In this document: positions 35,121 through 47,177 of the stretch, one piece after another | How positions within the stretch are numbered: position 1 is the stretch's first letter | How the letters are laid out: the number at the start of each line of letters is the position of its first letter | Source of the DNA: Linum tenue | Lineage: Eukaryota > Streptophyta > Magnoliopsida > Malpighiales > Linaceae | Length of the DNA: 64,000 bases | NCBI GenBank assembly: GCA_946122785.1 | Contig: CAMGYJ010000005.1 | Coordinates: 35,826,002 to 35,890,001 of the forward strand | Reading direction: 5' to 3' | Notes under the pieces: generated by a model | The model's database searches: none | Seen by the model: the letters and a program-made list of their open reading frames with translations, nothing else | What the model was told of the DNA's origin: nothing | Position numbers and translations under genes: made by a program

Positions 35121-35780
35121 GTTCAGATGTGGCGGGGATTGATGAAAAATTGTTATTTGTTTTCGCTAATAAATTTTTAACTCATTTTATTCTTTTGTAT
35201 TACGTAGTAGGGTTAATTAATTATTAAGCCAGGGAATTGGCTACTCTGGCCTGGCCTCCTCTCAATTATCGTTTAATTTCTATTTAACTACTAATATCTT
35301 AGACTCTCAGTTATATCTCGATGAACCAAACTTGGTGTACGTTGCCTAGGTTGACTCCAAGGTGAGATAATCACGTTCCTGGATGTTTCCCTAATAACGA
35401 CAAATACTATACGGATGAATCAAACACTAATTATACTGTTTCTAATTAATTATCTTTCGTGTACTCTCTCTCTCGCATGATCTGACAATATACATAGAAA
35501 TCAATATTTAAGCAGACATTTCTACCAAAAAAAAAAAATATATATTTAAGCAGACAGAGTGCGCGCGGTAGACGTGCTGTAACAACATATATACAGTTAA
35601 GTGCAACTAAAGTTGTCCGGCTGCTGGCTAGCCATTGTCTTATAAAAAAAAAACAGTCAAGTTGAATCCAGGGAGATAAGAATAAAGACCGATCATAACA
35701 TTTCCTAGATGCTTCATCCCAATGTCGACTCTGTTTCCTTAAACTTTTTCCATCGGAGGGAAACTGCACGCATCTGCTCC
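35121..35780. other. Upstream region of the second peptide gene
   Basis: No coding sequence. W-box cores are present: TTGACT near 35350 and AGTCAA near 35656. GATGCTTCAT near 35709 has a counterpart upstream of the third peptide gene. Confidence 0.4.
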
Positions 35781-35785
35781 CTCAC

Positions 35786-35793
35786 TATATAAA
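35786..35793 (+). promoter_or_regulatory. TATA box of the second peptide gene
   Basis: TATATAAA lies 68 bp before the ATG, in the same kind of position as in the other two peptide genes. Confidence 0.6.
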
Positions 35794-35860
35794 TGGGGGC
35801 ATAAATTCGTAGGCTTGTTCTAATTACAACATCACGGAGCCAAAAAAACCAAGATAACTA

Positions 35861-36274
35861 ATGGGAAATCACAGCAGGAGAAGTACTGGTCTTGGTATTT
35901 ACATCATTCCTCTGCTTCTGGTCGTCCTGTTCTCGTTGCCTGAAGACAAGATGGTACTGGTCGGAGCAGCTAGAGCTCCTTCTGCCGCCTCCGCCGCCAC
36001 GGGTCAGTGCTAATAGATTAGCTACATCTTCTCCTCGTTTGGATCGGCTATTATATTTTTTTTATGTCATTATTTCATCTTCATTAATGCGTTCTTTTGG
36101 TTTGGTTTGGTTTGGTTTGGTGCAGTGGCGACGAGCAGTATCGGCACCGGCGACGAGGCTGCCGGCGACGGGAGGATAGTTCATGAGGTGCGCAAATTTG
36201 GGCGTGGGGTCAAGGGAAGTGTTTCGAGACCCACCGGGCACGGCAACCATCGCCCTTCGCCCTGCTGTTATTGA
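35861..36274 (+). CDS. Small secreted peptide precursor 2 (SCOOP-like?), 96 aa, 2 exons
   Basis: Exons 35861-36002 and 36126-36274. The GT-AG intron (GTCAGT ... GTGCAG) is in phase 1, at the same place as in the gene at 19950, with Val completed at the junction in both. The protein starts MGNHSRRSTG, has the hydrophobic run IYIIPLLLVVLFSL, then PEDKMVLVGAARAPSAAS, a spacer, and RIVHEVRKFGRGV. The core is KGSVSRPTGHGNH and the tail RPSPCCY. The shared intron, leader and SVS core support a real gene. It most likely gives a secreted 15-25-residue signalling peptide. The Cys-containing tail (also in precursor 1, not in 3) may be trimmed or form a disulphide; that is a guess. Confidence 0.75.
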
Positions 36275-38498
36275 GATAGATTTCGGAGAGTGTTTATAAA
36301 TAATTAAATGAATTGCATGATCTGTGAATTGTTAATAATAAAAGTGTTGGATCATATTAGGAGCCTTCTAGCTCCCGCGCAGCCTACTTTCTTGTTGTAA
36401 AACACCTAACTCAAGTTGGAATCCTTTGCTTGATCCCCACATGGCCGGCCACATCAGGTTGCTTCCATTCTCTGGCTAAAATGACCAACTATATGTGTAC
36501 TCCAACAGTCCAACTGCATTAGAAATGGAATCAAAGTCTAACTACAAAACACCTAATTCAAACATTTTTTCATTTGTTCACATAAATTAGAGCTTATTCA
36601 TGGTATGTTTGCGCATATTGTTATTTATTCACGTCGTTGCAAAATATTATTTTTTAAAATATATAAAAAAGATGTCATTGTGTAGATTATGATAAATGCA
36701 ACACATTTTTACAGATTAATTGAGATTAATTTCAAAAAATATAGTCAATACATATTATTAGAAGAAAAAAGTCTGAATTTTTATTTACGTGAATAACTCA
36801 CACTCTTACATGAATTACCATAGTATTACACTAATAAGTACCAAATAGCGTGATCAGCATAAAATACGTATAAAAAAAAATAGTTGTGTAGAGGTACATA
36901 TATAGAACTGCTAAATAGTTGTCTGTACTTGGCTCAAATCCTCCAAAGCTTTGGCCTTCTCAACATTCATTGTGATATGTCAGCGAATCTTATCGTCCAA
37001 ACTTAATTATATATGTACGATGATATCTCTCTGTTGACTGAAGAATAAAGGTTCGATGACGATGGAAGATTTTAATTATTTTTGGGATTATTGCTACACA
37101 CGAATACTAACTAAATACGAAAACCTTAATAAACTAAAAGAACAAAAAAAAAAAAAAAACTGCAAGGGTTATAAAAATATTGATTGTGTCATTGTGTGAG
37201 TGACCATATTAATTAGATGTACATATTAGTGTACAACTGATTGTTACATGTAACCTATTTGTACCATCGGGCTCGTGGCATGAACAATAATAATTGTTGT
37301 GTGTGGTTGACTCACGATTCGTTCGTCTGATCTCGTCGGGAGGAGGTGATAAGGCCATGTATGGGACTTTGGTGTCAAAGTTGCGCACCGATGGATTGAA
37401 TTGATTCAATCCCTCAATTCCAAACGAACAGGGGTGAAATTGATAGATGTGGATGGTCGATTTTGTGCAGTTCTTCACGCGGAGAAAGACTTGAAATAGA
37501 TGGCTGATGCTTGGCCACGATCAAGTGGGTGATTGATCGATACAAGCTCCTCGAGCAACCTAGAATCCCTCTAAGTCACTCTTCTCAAACTCACGAAGCA
37601 CACAAGCTTGTGAATCAACTCGAGTTGAATTCAACTTGAACAAAAACTGACAATTCCAATGAATTAGAACTCTTAAATAGACCTACGCTACTAATCAAAC
37701 TACTCTGGAAGTCCTTAACACAATCAAACACGAAAAACTAGTTCAAAACAGAAAAGGTAAAAGATGGTAGTAGTAATCCTAGTCCGAGCCGGATTCAGAT
37801 TACTCTGCAAGACAGTCTTCCAACCGAGCTCCCTGCGATCTTACCACTCTTTGTTGGAGGCCTTCCAAACTCCTTTCCAGTCATCCAATGCCACGTCGTT
37901 GCAGTAGAATATACATACTTTCGTGGGTAGCATCCTCAGAACTCGACTCGCCTTTAAACTCTTCGAATTGGCCTCCAAAGGTTAGTACCCACGCTGCCTT
38001 CCGGACTTAGTGAAAATGTGACAGTTTTCCAGTTTCAGCGGAGGGTTTTGAGAAGCTTGAAAATCAATCTTCCTGGCCTCTTCTCGAGCTCCCAACCATT
38101 TCCTTTTATAGAGAAACTTCAAAGCTTCACAACAAGCCTTCATTCACCCTTTTTCATCGAGCCAAATAAAAGTTGCGTACGTGCAAAGAAGGGTACCTGA
38201 AACACTTGCAACACTTAGGCAAAATTCATGGTTCTTGTTAGTGGTGGAGGAGGAAGGGGATGGGGGCAAATTGGTAATTGTATAAGTGGGGTCTAAATCC
38301 TACATATCTAAACAAACAAGCAAATTGGCCAAATAACTCATTTAAATTTCCTGGTTTTTGAAACAAGGAATTTGGGTCCAAATCCCTTATAAATCTCTCG
38401 TATTAAAATCCTCAATCCAAACGGCCCCAAATCTTATTTGTATTTGAGAAATTACATGGTCATGTCATTTTATCATTCGAACTTCCTGTAGTTATATA
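36275..38498. other. Intergenic DNA, possible old LTR remnant
   Basis: No gene is recognised. The stretch 37480-38230 (AACTCACGAAGCACACAAGCTTGTGAATCAACTCG-type sequence followed by an AATTGGTAATTG tail) is written like a minus-strand copia LTR and flank, but I found no ends or partner. Confidence 0.3.
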
Positions 38499-39813
38499 AA
38501 TCTTAATATTTTACTAAATTTTAGTGAGATATATATAAGTCATAATTTTCTTATTTGTATTGAGATTATCTCATTCCAATATCTCTTAATGGAAGCTTCT
38601 TGTTTCAACATCCATCGATATTTGACCAAGTACGTCTATTTTGATTAATATTTTTTGGGTTTTGTAGTTGAATTTATATTATTATTATATGTCTTTGCAA
38701 TATATATTAATCTTATAAAATACCTCTTATTTATTATTGACCTTGAAGGTATATACAATCACCTACTTATTCCAAATACCTATTATTTTTCACAATTAAA
38801 GTCTTCGATTTCAAAAATGATATTCCATTCGCTAATCATGATTTAATGTGCGAAAAAAAAACTTCATCTTATTAACAGATAATGTTATTTAATAACGCCC
38901 TTACTTTTATTTCAATTTCAATTTGTAGATGTTCTTATTGGTTGTTTTGGACAACTGATAACCTGCTCTTGATTGAACTTTTGATGAAAAAAATGTTGCT
39001 TTACATAAAAAAAATCACTTCATTATATTTTGAAAAAATAATTGAGGCATATATTACTAATCTATACCACGGTTGTATAGAAGTGTAACATGATATGAAT
39101 ATAAAATAGAGTACAATGATTGTATACTTGATAGTAGGAATGTACTAAGCAACATTTATCACCTTTCACCACCAGGTATCACCTTTTACCAAGGTGGTAT
39201 ATGGCTATATATTTGGTCCTAAAAAAATTGCAAGAAATTTCTAGATCACAATAAATCACGATTGACTCGTTCCTTATGCAACTTCTTTTAAAGTTTGAGT
39301 TTAAATGAAGGTGGTACATAGTTGTACTAGGATAGTAACGAGTGATAATAGATGATACAAAAAAATTGTAGTAATATACTGAAAATGGATATCATTATAT
39401 AGATTACATGAACCTATTTCATCTGTACAACTTAAAATCCGGGTTAAAAAAATATAAGCTTATTAAAGTAAGTAGGAAAAATAAATATTTTTTTATTCTC
39501 ATCTTTTAGATTTGCCCCACTCAAAAGTCAAAACTAAGAGTTGAGATCTAATATAACGCGCATATATATAATTAAAAGTTATACACCAAACCTTAATTAA
39601 TCATAATTGTAATAAATCAAATTACCAATACTTTAGATCGCTATATTTCCATAATTGTCCAACATGGTGTCATATGTTTGACCACCCTCTCATGGTCTCA
39701 CCCATTCGAAGTTGACTTTAAGGAAAAGACCGAGTAATATGCCTTTTATAAACAACCAAACAGTAACTACTATCTAGATGAGAAAAACTTAGTTGGGACG
39801 GACCACAAGTGGC

Positions 39814-42331
39814 GGATCATGTGACTAAAGAGGGTGCTTAGTTACTTAATTAAATCTCAAAATTAAAAAGTGATAGGAATTTTTAAATTAATGACAGAGG
39901 TAGTTTAGATATTATGAAGTATATAAACCGGATTAACAAACAGTACAAACATTACAAACTAAAACGACAAAACATACAAATAGATTTACAAACAATACAA
40001 AACATACAAACTATACAAACAATACAAACTACACTGACAAACACTACAAACCATATAAAATGAAAAAACATCTGGGTTGACTATGGAGGCTCCATCCCTA
40101 TATAGAGGGTTCCGTTCCAAAGTCAACCGGTTGTTTTTTTTTACATACAAATATTACAAACATGGTTGATATATAAATATGACAAACTAGACCAACAAAG
40201 TATACAAAATGGAAAAATACAAGGTTGACTTTGGAGACTCCATTACTATATGGTGGAGTTTTGTCCAAAAGTCAACCAGATTATTATTAGACATAAAAAA
40301 ACATTACAAACATGAGTGACAAAAATGGTGACAAAAATAACAAAGCTTACAAATATGGCTAAATTACACGTTTGGTCACTCAAATTATACAAATCTTTCA
40401 CGTTTGCCACCCAAATTATTTTTCTTTCTTGTTCGCCACTAACTTTACAAATCGTTTCACCATTAGTCACCGGCCGTTACACTCCGTTAAATTTGTCCTA
40501 CGTGGCAGTCAACTATAAAGTTTGACCATTAACTAGATGACGTGGAAATTAAAAAAATTAATTATTTTTCCACCTCATCCTTCCACTTATTTTTCTATAT
40601 ATTTTATCATATTAATTATCTAATAAAAATTAATAAATTACAAAGATAATGATCTCCAACAATTATAGCCGCCGCTTCGGTCACCACCGACTTGGGTTGC
40701 TCGTCGATGGAGAGACCCGCGGTGGTGTACGCGAACCGATTGAGAATCCGGAGTTGGTGTTTGCTCCGTTTGGTCTTCCCCCAAATTTATTTCCTCGACT
40801 CTCGCCATCGACAAACTCGCCGATGAGCGTGGCCGGCAATAAAATCTCGACGGCGTCCTTACCCTCCCTTCGCTACGCCTAAACCCAAACTCGAGAATCC
40901 GAGCCCCTCTGTCTCCCTCTCAATTTTACCCAAATACTAGGTTTAGCGGCGGCGGAGCCTCCGCCTCTCTTAGCTTGACTAGTCCAAACCTCTGGCCAGG
41001 GAGTGCGACGATCCGAGCTTCAGCGGACAATACTACCAATCGGATTGAGAAATTGGAGAGCCGGATGCCTTATGGTGCTTTCGCCTCCGACAAGATATTC
41101 AGACTCATCTCCGGCGCCACCGCCAGTCCCATCGCCCAGTACCTTTCTTCACCCACCACTTTTCTCCATTCCGTCGACCCTACAATCAAACTGCTAAAAG
41201 GAATATTGAAGCTTCACCCTTTCTCTCTTAGCGAACGTGAAGAATCGCTTTCATTGCCCATTTGGTTAATCTATGCTTCTGGGTGGTTGGTACTCCTCCT
41301 CCTCCATCATGTACTCGACCTCCATTCTTGTAATTTATTAATTTTTATTAAATAAGTAATATGATAAATCATATAACTAAAGCAACGGAATGATGAGGTG
41401 GAAAAATGATTTTTCTTTATTTTTTTTAATTTCCACGTCATATAATTAACGGTCAAACTTTATAGTTGACTGCCATGTAGGACAAATTTAACGGAGTGTA
41501 ACGGCCGGTGACTAACGGTGAAACGATTCGTAAAGTTAGTGACGAATAAGAAAGAAAAATAATTCGAGTGGCAAACATGAAAGAATTGTATAATTTGAGT
41601 GACCAAACGTGTAATTTAGCCTTACAAATATTAATAAACTAACAAACATTACAACAAAACAAAGCGTACAAACACTACAAAAAAATCAACAAATAGTACA
41701 AAGCATACTAACCGTACAGAATACAACTACTTACAATACAAATCAGTAAACTTGTATTACAAACCAATGAATACAAAGTAGACAAACTAGACAAACAAAC
41801 GTTACGAATTACAATATGTAAATATATACAAAATAGTCATATAACCATTACAAATATAATAGACAAAAATGACAAACAAGAATAATAAACAATAGAAGCC
41901 AAATTAATATAAAAATTACAAACTAAACTTATAAACATTACAACATAGGTCGGAAAAAATCACGAATCCAACACTATCGCCGGTAAATCCTACTCCGCCG
42001 TAAAGTCGACCGAAAATCTCTCTGTCGAACATGACCTTCATCATGGGAATTGGGAGGGGGAAATTCCCGATAAAAATGGACCGCACCTGTGGAGAATGGG
42101 ACGCCTGATTCATGGCCGGCTGGAAGAGATGGGGCATGGAACGGGACGCCAGGAAAATTCTGTCTCGGGGAAGAATTTTAAAATTAATTAAAAATTAAAA
42201 AAGTCTATAATTACTACATTATCTTTCATTAACTTAGATTAATTGGAATCATTAGATATTAATTAATAAGGTTGAAGTGCTGAGATTCACTTAGCCATGT
42301 AACTAAAGAGACCCCTTTAGTCACCTGATCT
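39814..42331. mobile_element. Non-autonomous MULE relative with TACAAAC arrays
   Basis: The left GGATCATGTGACTAAAG and right (reverse) GATCAGGTGACTAAAG ends match the large MULE at 23955-35108, as do the subterminal stretches. No transposase is present. Subterminal arrays of TACAAAC / ATTACAAAC-like motifs lie on both arms. A second MULE (40357-41621) is inserted in it. No clear target duplication was found. A copy lies at about 47178-49702 as part of the segmental duplication. Confidence 0.65.
40357..41621. mobile_element. Pack-MULE-like element with captured DNA, copy 1
   Basis: The 1,265-bp element has inverted arms of about 200 bp (GGCTAAATTACACGTTTGG ... complement) and a direct repeat TTACAAATAT at 40347-40356 and 41622-41631, the size expected for MULEs. 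The interior (about 40650-41240) is GC-rich and exon-like. The 126-codon frame at 40975-41355 (PYGAFASDKIFRLISG) has no domain I know, and the matching frame in copy 2 (48424-48606) is shorter. It is therefore probably captured host sequence rather than a live gene. Confidence 0.8.
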
Positions 42332-42920
42332 CAGCCCACGACCCATGAGAGCATTACCTAGAATTAGTGATATGGTGCACCCACCCAATCTCATCCGGCA
42401 ACATGCCCACTAATTATTATTCATCCAAAATTAAAACAAAAAAATTATATTTCCTTTCTGGGTACGGTCCAGCCTATGCGCTGACCCTGTTTGGCTTAAT
42501 TAATTAAATAAACTCACCTTGTAAATATTAACAACTGAATGTTAAACACTAAGAAAGAATATTTCGACTGAAAAGGCCTTCACTGTCATAATTAGTAAAT
42601 ATTCCGTTCAATACGCATATATATAGATGTACGTACTATATCCTTTAAAAAATTTCATATTCGTATTATTGTCGAGTTATTTCATTTTTCCCGTACGTTA
42701 GAAATAAAGTAAAATACTCGTACTTACTAATTAAGGATCGTATTAAAACACTCTTCAGGTTTGTCGCGTTGCAAGGTTCAGACCACCAGGACTAACCGCT
42801 TGATTAGCCGCCCAACATGTACTAATTAAGTAAGGATCGTATTATACTAAAGCAGCGAAAAATTCAAACATGTACGTCGTGCCTAGCTTAGCTGGCTACG
42901 ATGCTTCACCAGCTAATTCT
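42332..42920. other. AT-rich upstream region of the third peptide gene
   Basis: No coding sequence is seen. A short direct repeat (AAGGATCGTATTA) occurs at about 42734 and 42833. Confidence 0.4.
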
Positions 42921-42924
42921 TCCC

Positions 42925-42967
42925 AGTCAACGTCGGAGCTCTCTGCTCCATCGGCATTATATATATA
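42925..42967 (+). promoter_or_regulatory. Promoter of third peptide gene: W-box and TATA
   Basis: AGTCAA (42925-42930) is an inverted W-box core. TATATATATA at 42958-42967 lies about 120 bp before the ATG. The same sequence is duplicated at 50296-50338. Confidence 0.5.
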
Positions 42968-43086
42968 CATGCATGGAAGCCTTCGTTCATAATTAAGCCA
43001 GCAAAAAATTATCAACCAAAAGACAAAAAGTCCACGGTAGAAAAAGGGGGAAAAACAAGAGATCGAAGCAGCAAAATATATCCATA

Positions 43087-43377
43087 ATGGCAGCAGCTGC
43101 TAATCATCGTCGTCAAAGCAGAAGAAGAAGTACTTCTCCTGATATACGCACCATCGTTCCCTTGCTTCTGGTCGTCATCGTCTTGTTATCGTCGGCTGAT
43201 GATAGTAAGATGGTGTTGGTGGCAGCAGCCAGACGAGTTCCCGCCGCCGCGCCGGGAAAGAGCACCGCTGCTGATAATAAGGAGGAGTACGAGGGGATAG
43301 TTGCGGTGAGCAAGCGGTCTGCTAGGGGAAGTTCATCAAGAAGCAGCGGACACGGCGGTCCTCGTCCCTGGCACTAA
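43087..43377 (+). CDS. Small secreted peptide precursor 3 (SCOOP-like?), 96 aa, intronless
   Basis: A single exon of 96 codons. It starts MAAAANHRRQSRRR, then has the hydrophobic run IVPLLLVVIVLLSS and DDSKMVLVAAARRVPAAAPG. A spacer rich in acidic residues follows, then IVAVSKRSAR and the core RGSSSRSSGHGG with the tail PRPWH. The signal-peptide segment is preceded by a long basic N-region. The intron found at the same place in the two other genes is absent: the coding sequence runs straight through PAAAPGKSTAADN, suggesting intron loss. The KR-SAR motif just before the core could be a subtilase-type processing site. The gene is duplicated downstream at 50458, where it is broken. Confidence 0.75.
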   Translation: MAAAANHRRQSRRRSTSPDIRTIVPLLLVVIVLLSSADDSKMVLVAAARRVPAAAPGKSTAADNKEEYEGIVAVSKRSARGSSSRSSGHGGPRPWH

Positions 43378-43653
43378 TTCAAACGCATCATAGATGAGAT
43401 TATCGGAAGTTGTTCATATTTACCTCGATCCTTCCATGAACTGTTGTGAATTCTTCGTCCAAATCATGCAAACTCTCTTTGTTTATAATTATATGATGTC
43501 ACTTGCTTTAAGAAAAAAATAAATAAAGTATGGTGTTCTTTTTTATTATTCGTATATTTCAAAAGTTGTGACTATGAAAGTGTATTTTGTTTTCAAATTA
43601 TCATATGTAATGGATTAAATGAAGTGGATCAACCTTCAACTTATTTCTCTACT

Positions 43654-44716
43654 CAGGGCCGGCCCATGATATTCGGAGGCCCTGTTCGAAAATTAAAAAT
43701 GTGGCCCTAAAATTTTTTCTCCGCAAATTTATTAAAGGAAAAATTTATTAAAAATATCATTTTTTTTTTCAAAACCATCATAAGAAATTAGTTTGATCCA
43801 CCAAATCAAAATTAGGAGTTTCAATACAATCAACATTTGCATAAGAATTTTCAACAACAATAGGAGCAACATTAACATTAGTATCCAAAACATCATTAAC
43901 ATCAATAGATTGAGTAAACAACTCAACCATCCGCTTCTTTATACGCTTATACATGGCCCCAAAAGAACTCAACCATCTGCTTCTTTAACCAGAATAATAA
44001 TATTGAATAATATAATGTCCAACTTTATATTACATATATCAATCACAAAATAGTCATGGTCTCTGAATCTAATTTTGTGCATGTTTTCTTGCACAAAATT
44101 ATTTGTCGTTTGACATTTACGTGGTGGTAGATTTTTGTTTTAGTAAAAGAGTAACCTAATGTCATGATGGAGACATGGATACTGAATATCCAGGTGGTGA
44201 TGTGTAAAATTGTTAAAAATAATCATTAAATTTGGGCATTTGCTGTCCTGTGGTTTTTATTAATTAGATTCAGAGACAAAGATAATTAGTTTAATACACA
44301 ATAATTATTGTGCATTTTCTATCGTAATATTATGTTTAGAATTTAATGCTTCCCCTCGGCAAGGACTAATCCAATGATTCCACCCTGCCAAAAAAAACAA
44401 ACAATCAAAAGAGTATGAAGAGCCGGCCCAAGCCAAATCACTGTCACAAAAAATAAACAAATTTCCAAGCACTAATCCAATTAGTCAATAACCAGCCGTA
44501 CATCCCATTTTCATTTCAGCCCGGCCCGACAATCCATTGCTTCTCTAACTCCATGGCAGGGCCGGCCCATTAGATTGAGAAGAGCCTGGTGATCCGTTTT
44601 CCATAAGGTTAACTTTTTTTAATATACATGTCTTGTATACGAGCCGGGCTGAGGCCCCATATATTTTGAGGCCCTGTGCTGTAGATCAGGCCAGCACAGG
44701 GTCTGGGCCGGGCCTG
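43654..44716. mobile_element. Non-autonomous hAT element in copy 1
   Basis: The ends CAGGGCCGGCCC and (reverse) CAGGCCCGGCCC are hAT-type. The 8-bp direct repeat TCTCTACT is at 43646-43653 and 44717-44724, and copy 2 has this octamer once at the empty site (about 55521-55528). A minus-strand frame (MYKRIKKRMVELF) inside is reminiscent of a hAT transposase leader but is short. A second internal CAGGGCCGGCCC at about 44567 suggests a nested or repeated end. Confidence 0.85.
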
Positions 44717-44724
44717 TCTCTACT

Positions 44725-45862
44725 TGATGAATGTATAAATCAACCAAGTTATGAACCGAATCTTCTATTGTAATATAATATCCAATTGACGGTAAATTTG
44801 TCTCTCAATCTTGCTAATCAAAACCAAACCAATACCTACAAAATGTAGTTGTAATTATGGTTTAAATAGGGGTGGACAATGGGTGAGTTGGGTGGTCTCA
44901 AATTGACACACCCGCTTATTAACGAGTTGATACAATTTTGACTCGCTATGACTCACATTCTTCTTCAAATTGGTGGATGGGTGGTGGCTGAATGAGATTG
45001 AGTTGTGGGTTAACCTAATATTTATGAGAAATTCCTCACAAATTAAGAAGACACTAGCAATTTAGATACTTCTCATTTTGTATCCTGTGGATCCGTATAA
45101 TACTTGTGACATGTCAAATTTTTTATTATCACTCATATCAATTTTTCGGATGACCACTTTCAATAAAATATTCGTTGGCATAAAAAACAAAGTCACTGAC
45201 CACATATTCTTATGAAGAAAAGGCTCTTTACATGTGCATATTTCAATTGTTTCGCAGAGTACGTTATCAAAGTTTTCAATAATCCATCACGTAATTGAGT
45301 AAAGAAAATTGATGATCTTTATGAATTTGATACCATTAGTAGTTTATAACTTGCATCCCAATATCAAATTGATATTACATAACGTAATAATCAATAGTAA
45401 TAGCTCACAATATATCTTTTCTTTATTTACTACCATTAAAAGTCGATGGTAAGTGTGTGATGTGGTTATGAAATATGATGGTTATTCGATTGTATAAACA
45501 AGAAACAATTCCTTATTATGTGAAAGTGAGATGTGAGTCATTTGTGTGACTCGCAAATCGTAACCCATCCATCACTCACTCGCTCGAATAAGTCCGTGCA
45601 GAAATATTTTTATCGTTTAATTACTTTGTAGTTAAAGGGCTATGAGTTATGACTTATGAATTGGAGATAATTCGACTTGCTAAAATTATAAAAAAAGATG
45701 GCTCAGGATAGGGCTCATAAGCCTTGGCTATACACCCTTTCATAACTAAATCAGCTGGAACTATGAATTTAAGTGGGTTAAGAAAATTCAGATTTAAAGG
45801 TTGAAAATTAATGACTTTTTATTTTCCCTAATTTCTTAATAGACTCTTATCTTCTTCGTTCT
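44725..45862. other. Intergenic part of the duplication, copy 1
   Basis: No coding sequence. It contains a possible old MITE near 44871-45600 (AGGGGTGGACAATGGGTGAG at one side, ACTCACTCGCTCGAATAAG at the other). Its ends and duplication are unclear. Confidence 0.35.
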
Positions 45863-47177
45863 AATCTTAATATTTTACTAAATTTTAGTGAGATATATAT
45901 AAGTCATAATTTTCTTATTTGTATTGAGATTATCTCATTCCAATATCTCTTAATGGAAGCTTCTTGTTTCAACATCCATCGATATTTGACCAAGTACGTC
46001 TATTTTGATTAATATTTTTTGGGTTTTGTAGTTGAATTTATATTATTATTATATGTCTTTGCAATATATATTAATCTTATAAAATACCTCTTATTTATTA
46101 TTGACCTTGAAGGTATATACAATCACCTACTTATTCCAAATACCTATTATTTTTCACAATTAAAGTCTTCGATTTCAAAAATGATATTCCATTCGCTAAT
46201 CATGATTTAATGTGCGAAAAAAAACTTCATCTTATTAACAGATAATGTTATTTAATAACGCCATTACTTTTATTTCAATTTCAATTTGTAGATGTTCTTA
46301 TTGGTTGTTTTGGACAACTGATAACCTGCTCTTGATTGAACTTTTGATGAAAAAAATGTTGCTTTACATAAAAAAAATCACTTCATTATATTTTGAAAAA
46401 ATAATTGAGGCATATATTACTAATCTATACCACGGTTGTATAGAAGTGTAACATGATATGAATATAAAATAGAGTACAATGATTGTATACTTGATAGTAG
46501 GAATGTACTAAGCAGCATTTATCACCTTTCACCACCAGGTATCACCTTTTACCAAGGTGGTATATGGCTATATATTTGGTCCTAAAAAAATTGCAAGAAA
46601 TTTCTAGATCACAATAAATCACGATTGACTCGTTCCTTATGCAACTTCTTTTAAAGTTTGAGTTTAAATGAAGGTGGTACATAGTTGTACTAGGATAGTA
46701 ACGAGTGATAATAGATGATACAAAAAAATTGTAGTAATATACTGAAAATGGATATCATTATATAGATTACATGAACCTATTTCATCTGTACAACTTAAAA
46801 TCCGGGTTAAAAAAATATAAGCTTATTAAAGTAAGTAGGAAAAATAAATATTTTTTTATTCTCATCTTTTAGATTTGCCCCACTCAAAAGTCAAAACTAA
46901 GAGTTGAGATCTAATATAACGCGCATATATATAATTAAAAGTTATACACCAAACCTTAATTAATCATAATTGTAATAAATCAAATTACCAATACTTTAGA
47001 TCGCTATATTTCCATAATTGTCCAACATGGTGTCATATGTTTGACCACCCTCTCATGGTCTCACCCATTCGAAGTTGACTTTAAGGAAAAGACCGAGTAA
47101 TATGCCTTTTATAAACAACCAAACAGTAACTACTATCTAGATGAGAAAAACTTAGTTGGGACGGACCACAAGTGGCG

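Larger units (their letters stand above)
38499..45862. repeat. Tandem segmental duplication, copy 1
   Basis: 38499-45862 corresponds to 45863-56666. The two copies abut head to tail with only an AA microhomology at the borders. Copy 1 has a hAT insertion (43654-44716) that copy 2 lacks. Without later insertions the unit is about 6.3 kb. Outside one patch (about 40640-41250) the copies differ by only a few substitutions per kilobase. The unit holds a small MULE, a MULE nested in it, and peptide gene 3. Confidence 0.9.

Noticed and set aside
41916..42137. 73-codon minus frame, duplicated at 49287-49508
   Set aside because: Kept in both copies only because the copies are nearly identical. It lies in the MULE arm and has no domain.
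43087..43377. CLE, CEP, PIP or Pep identity for the peptide core
   Set aside because: No Pro/hydroxyproline-centred CLE or CEP pattern and no SGPS-x-GxGH core. Pep precursors lack a signal peptide. The Ser-x-Ser core fits SCOOP better, though not conclusively.
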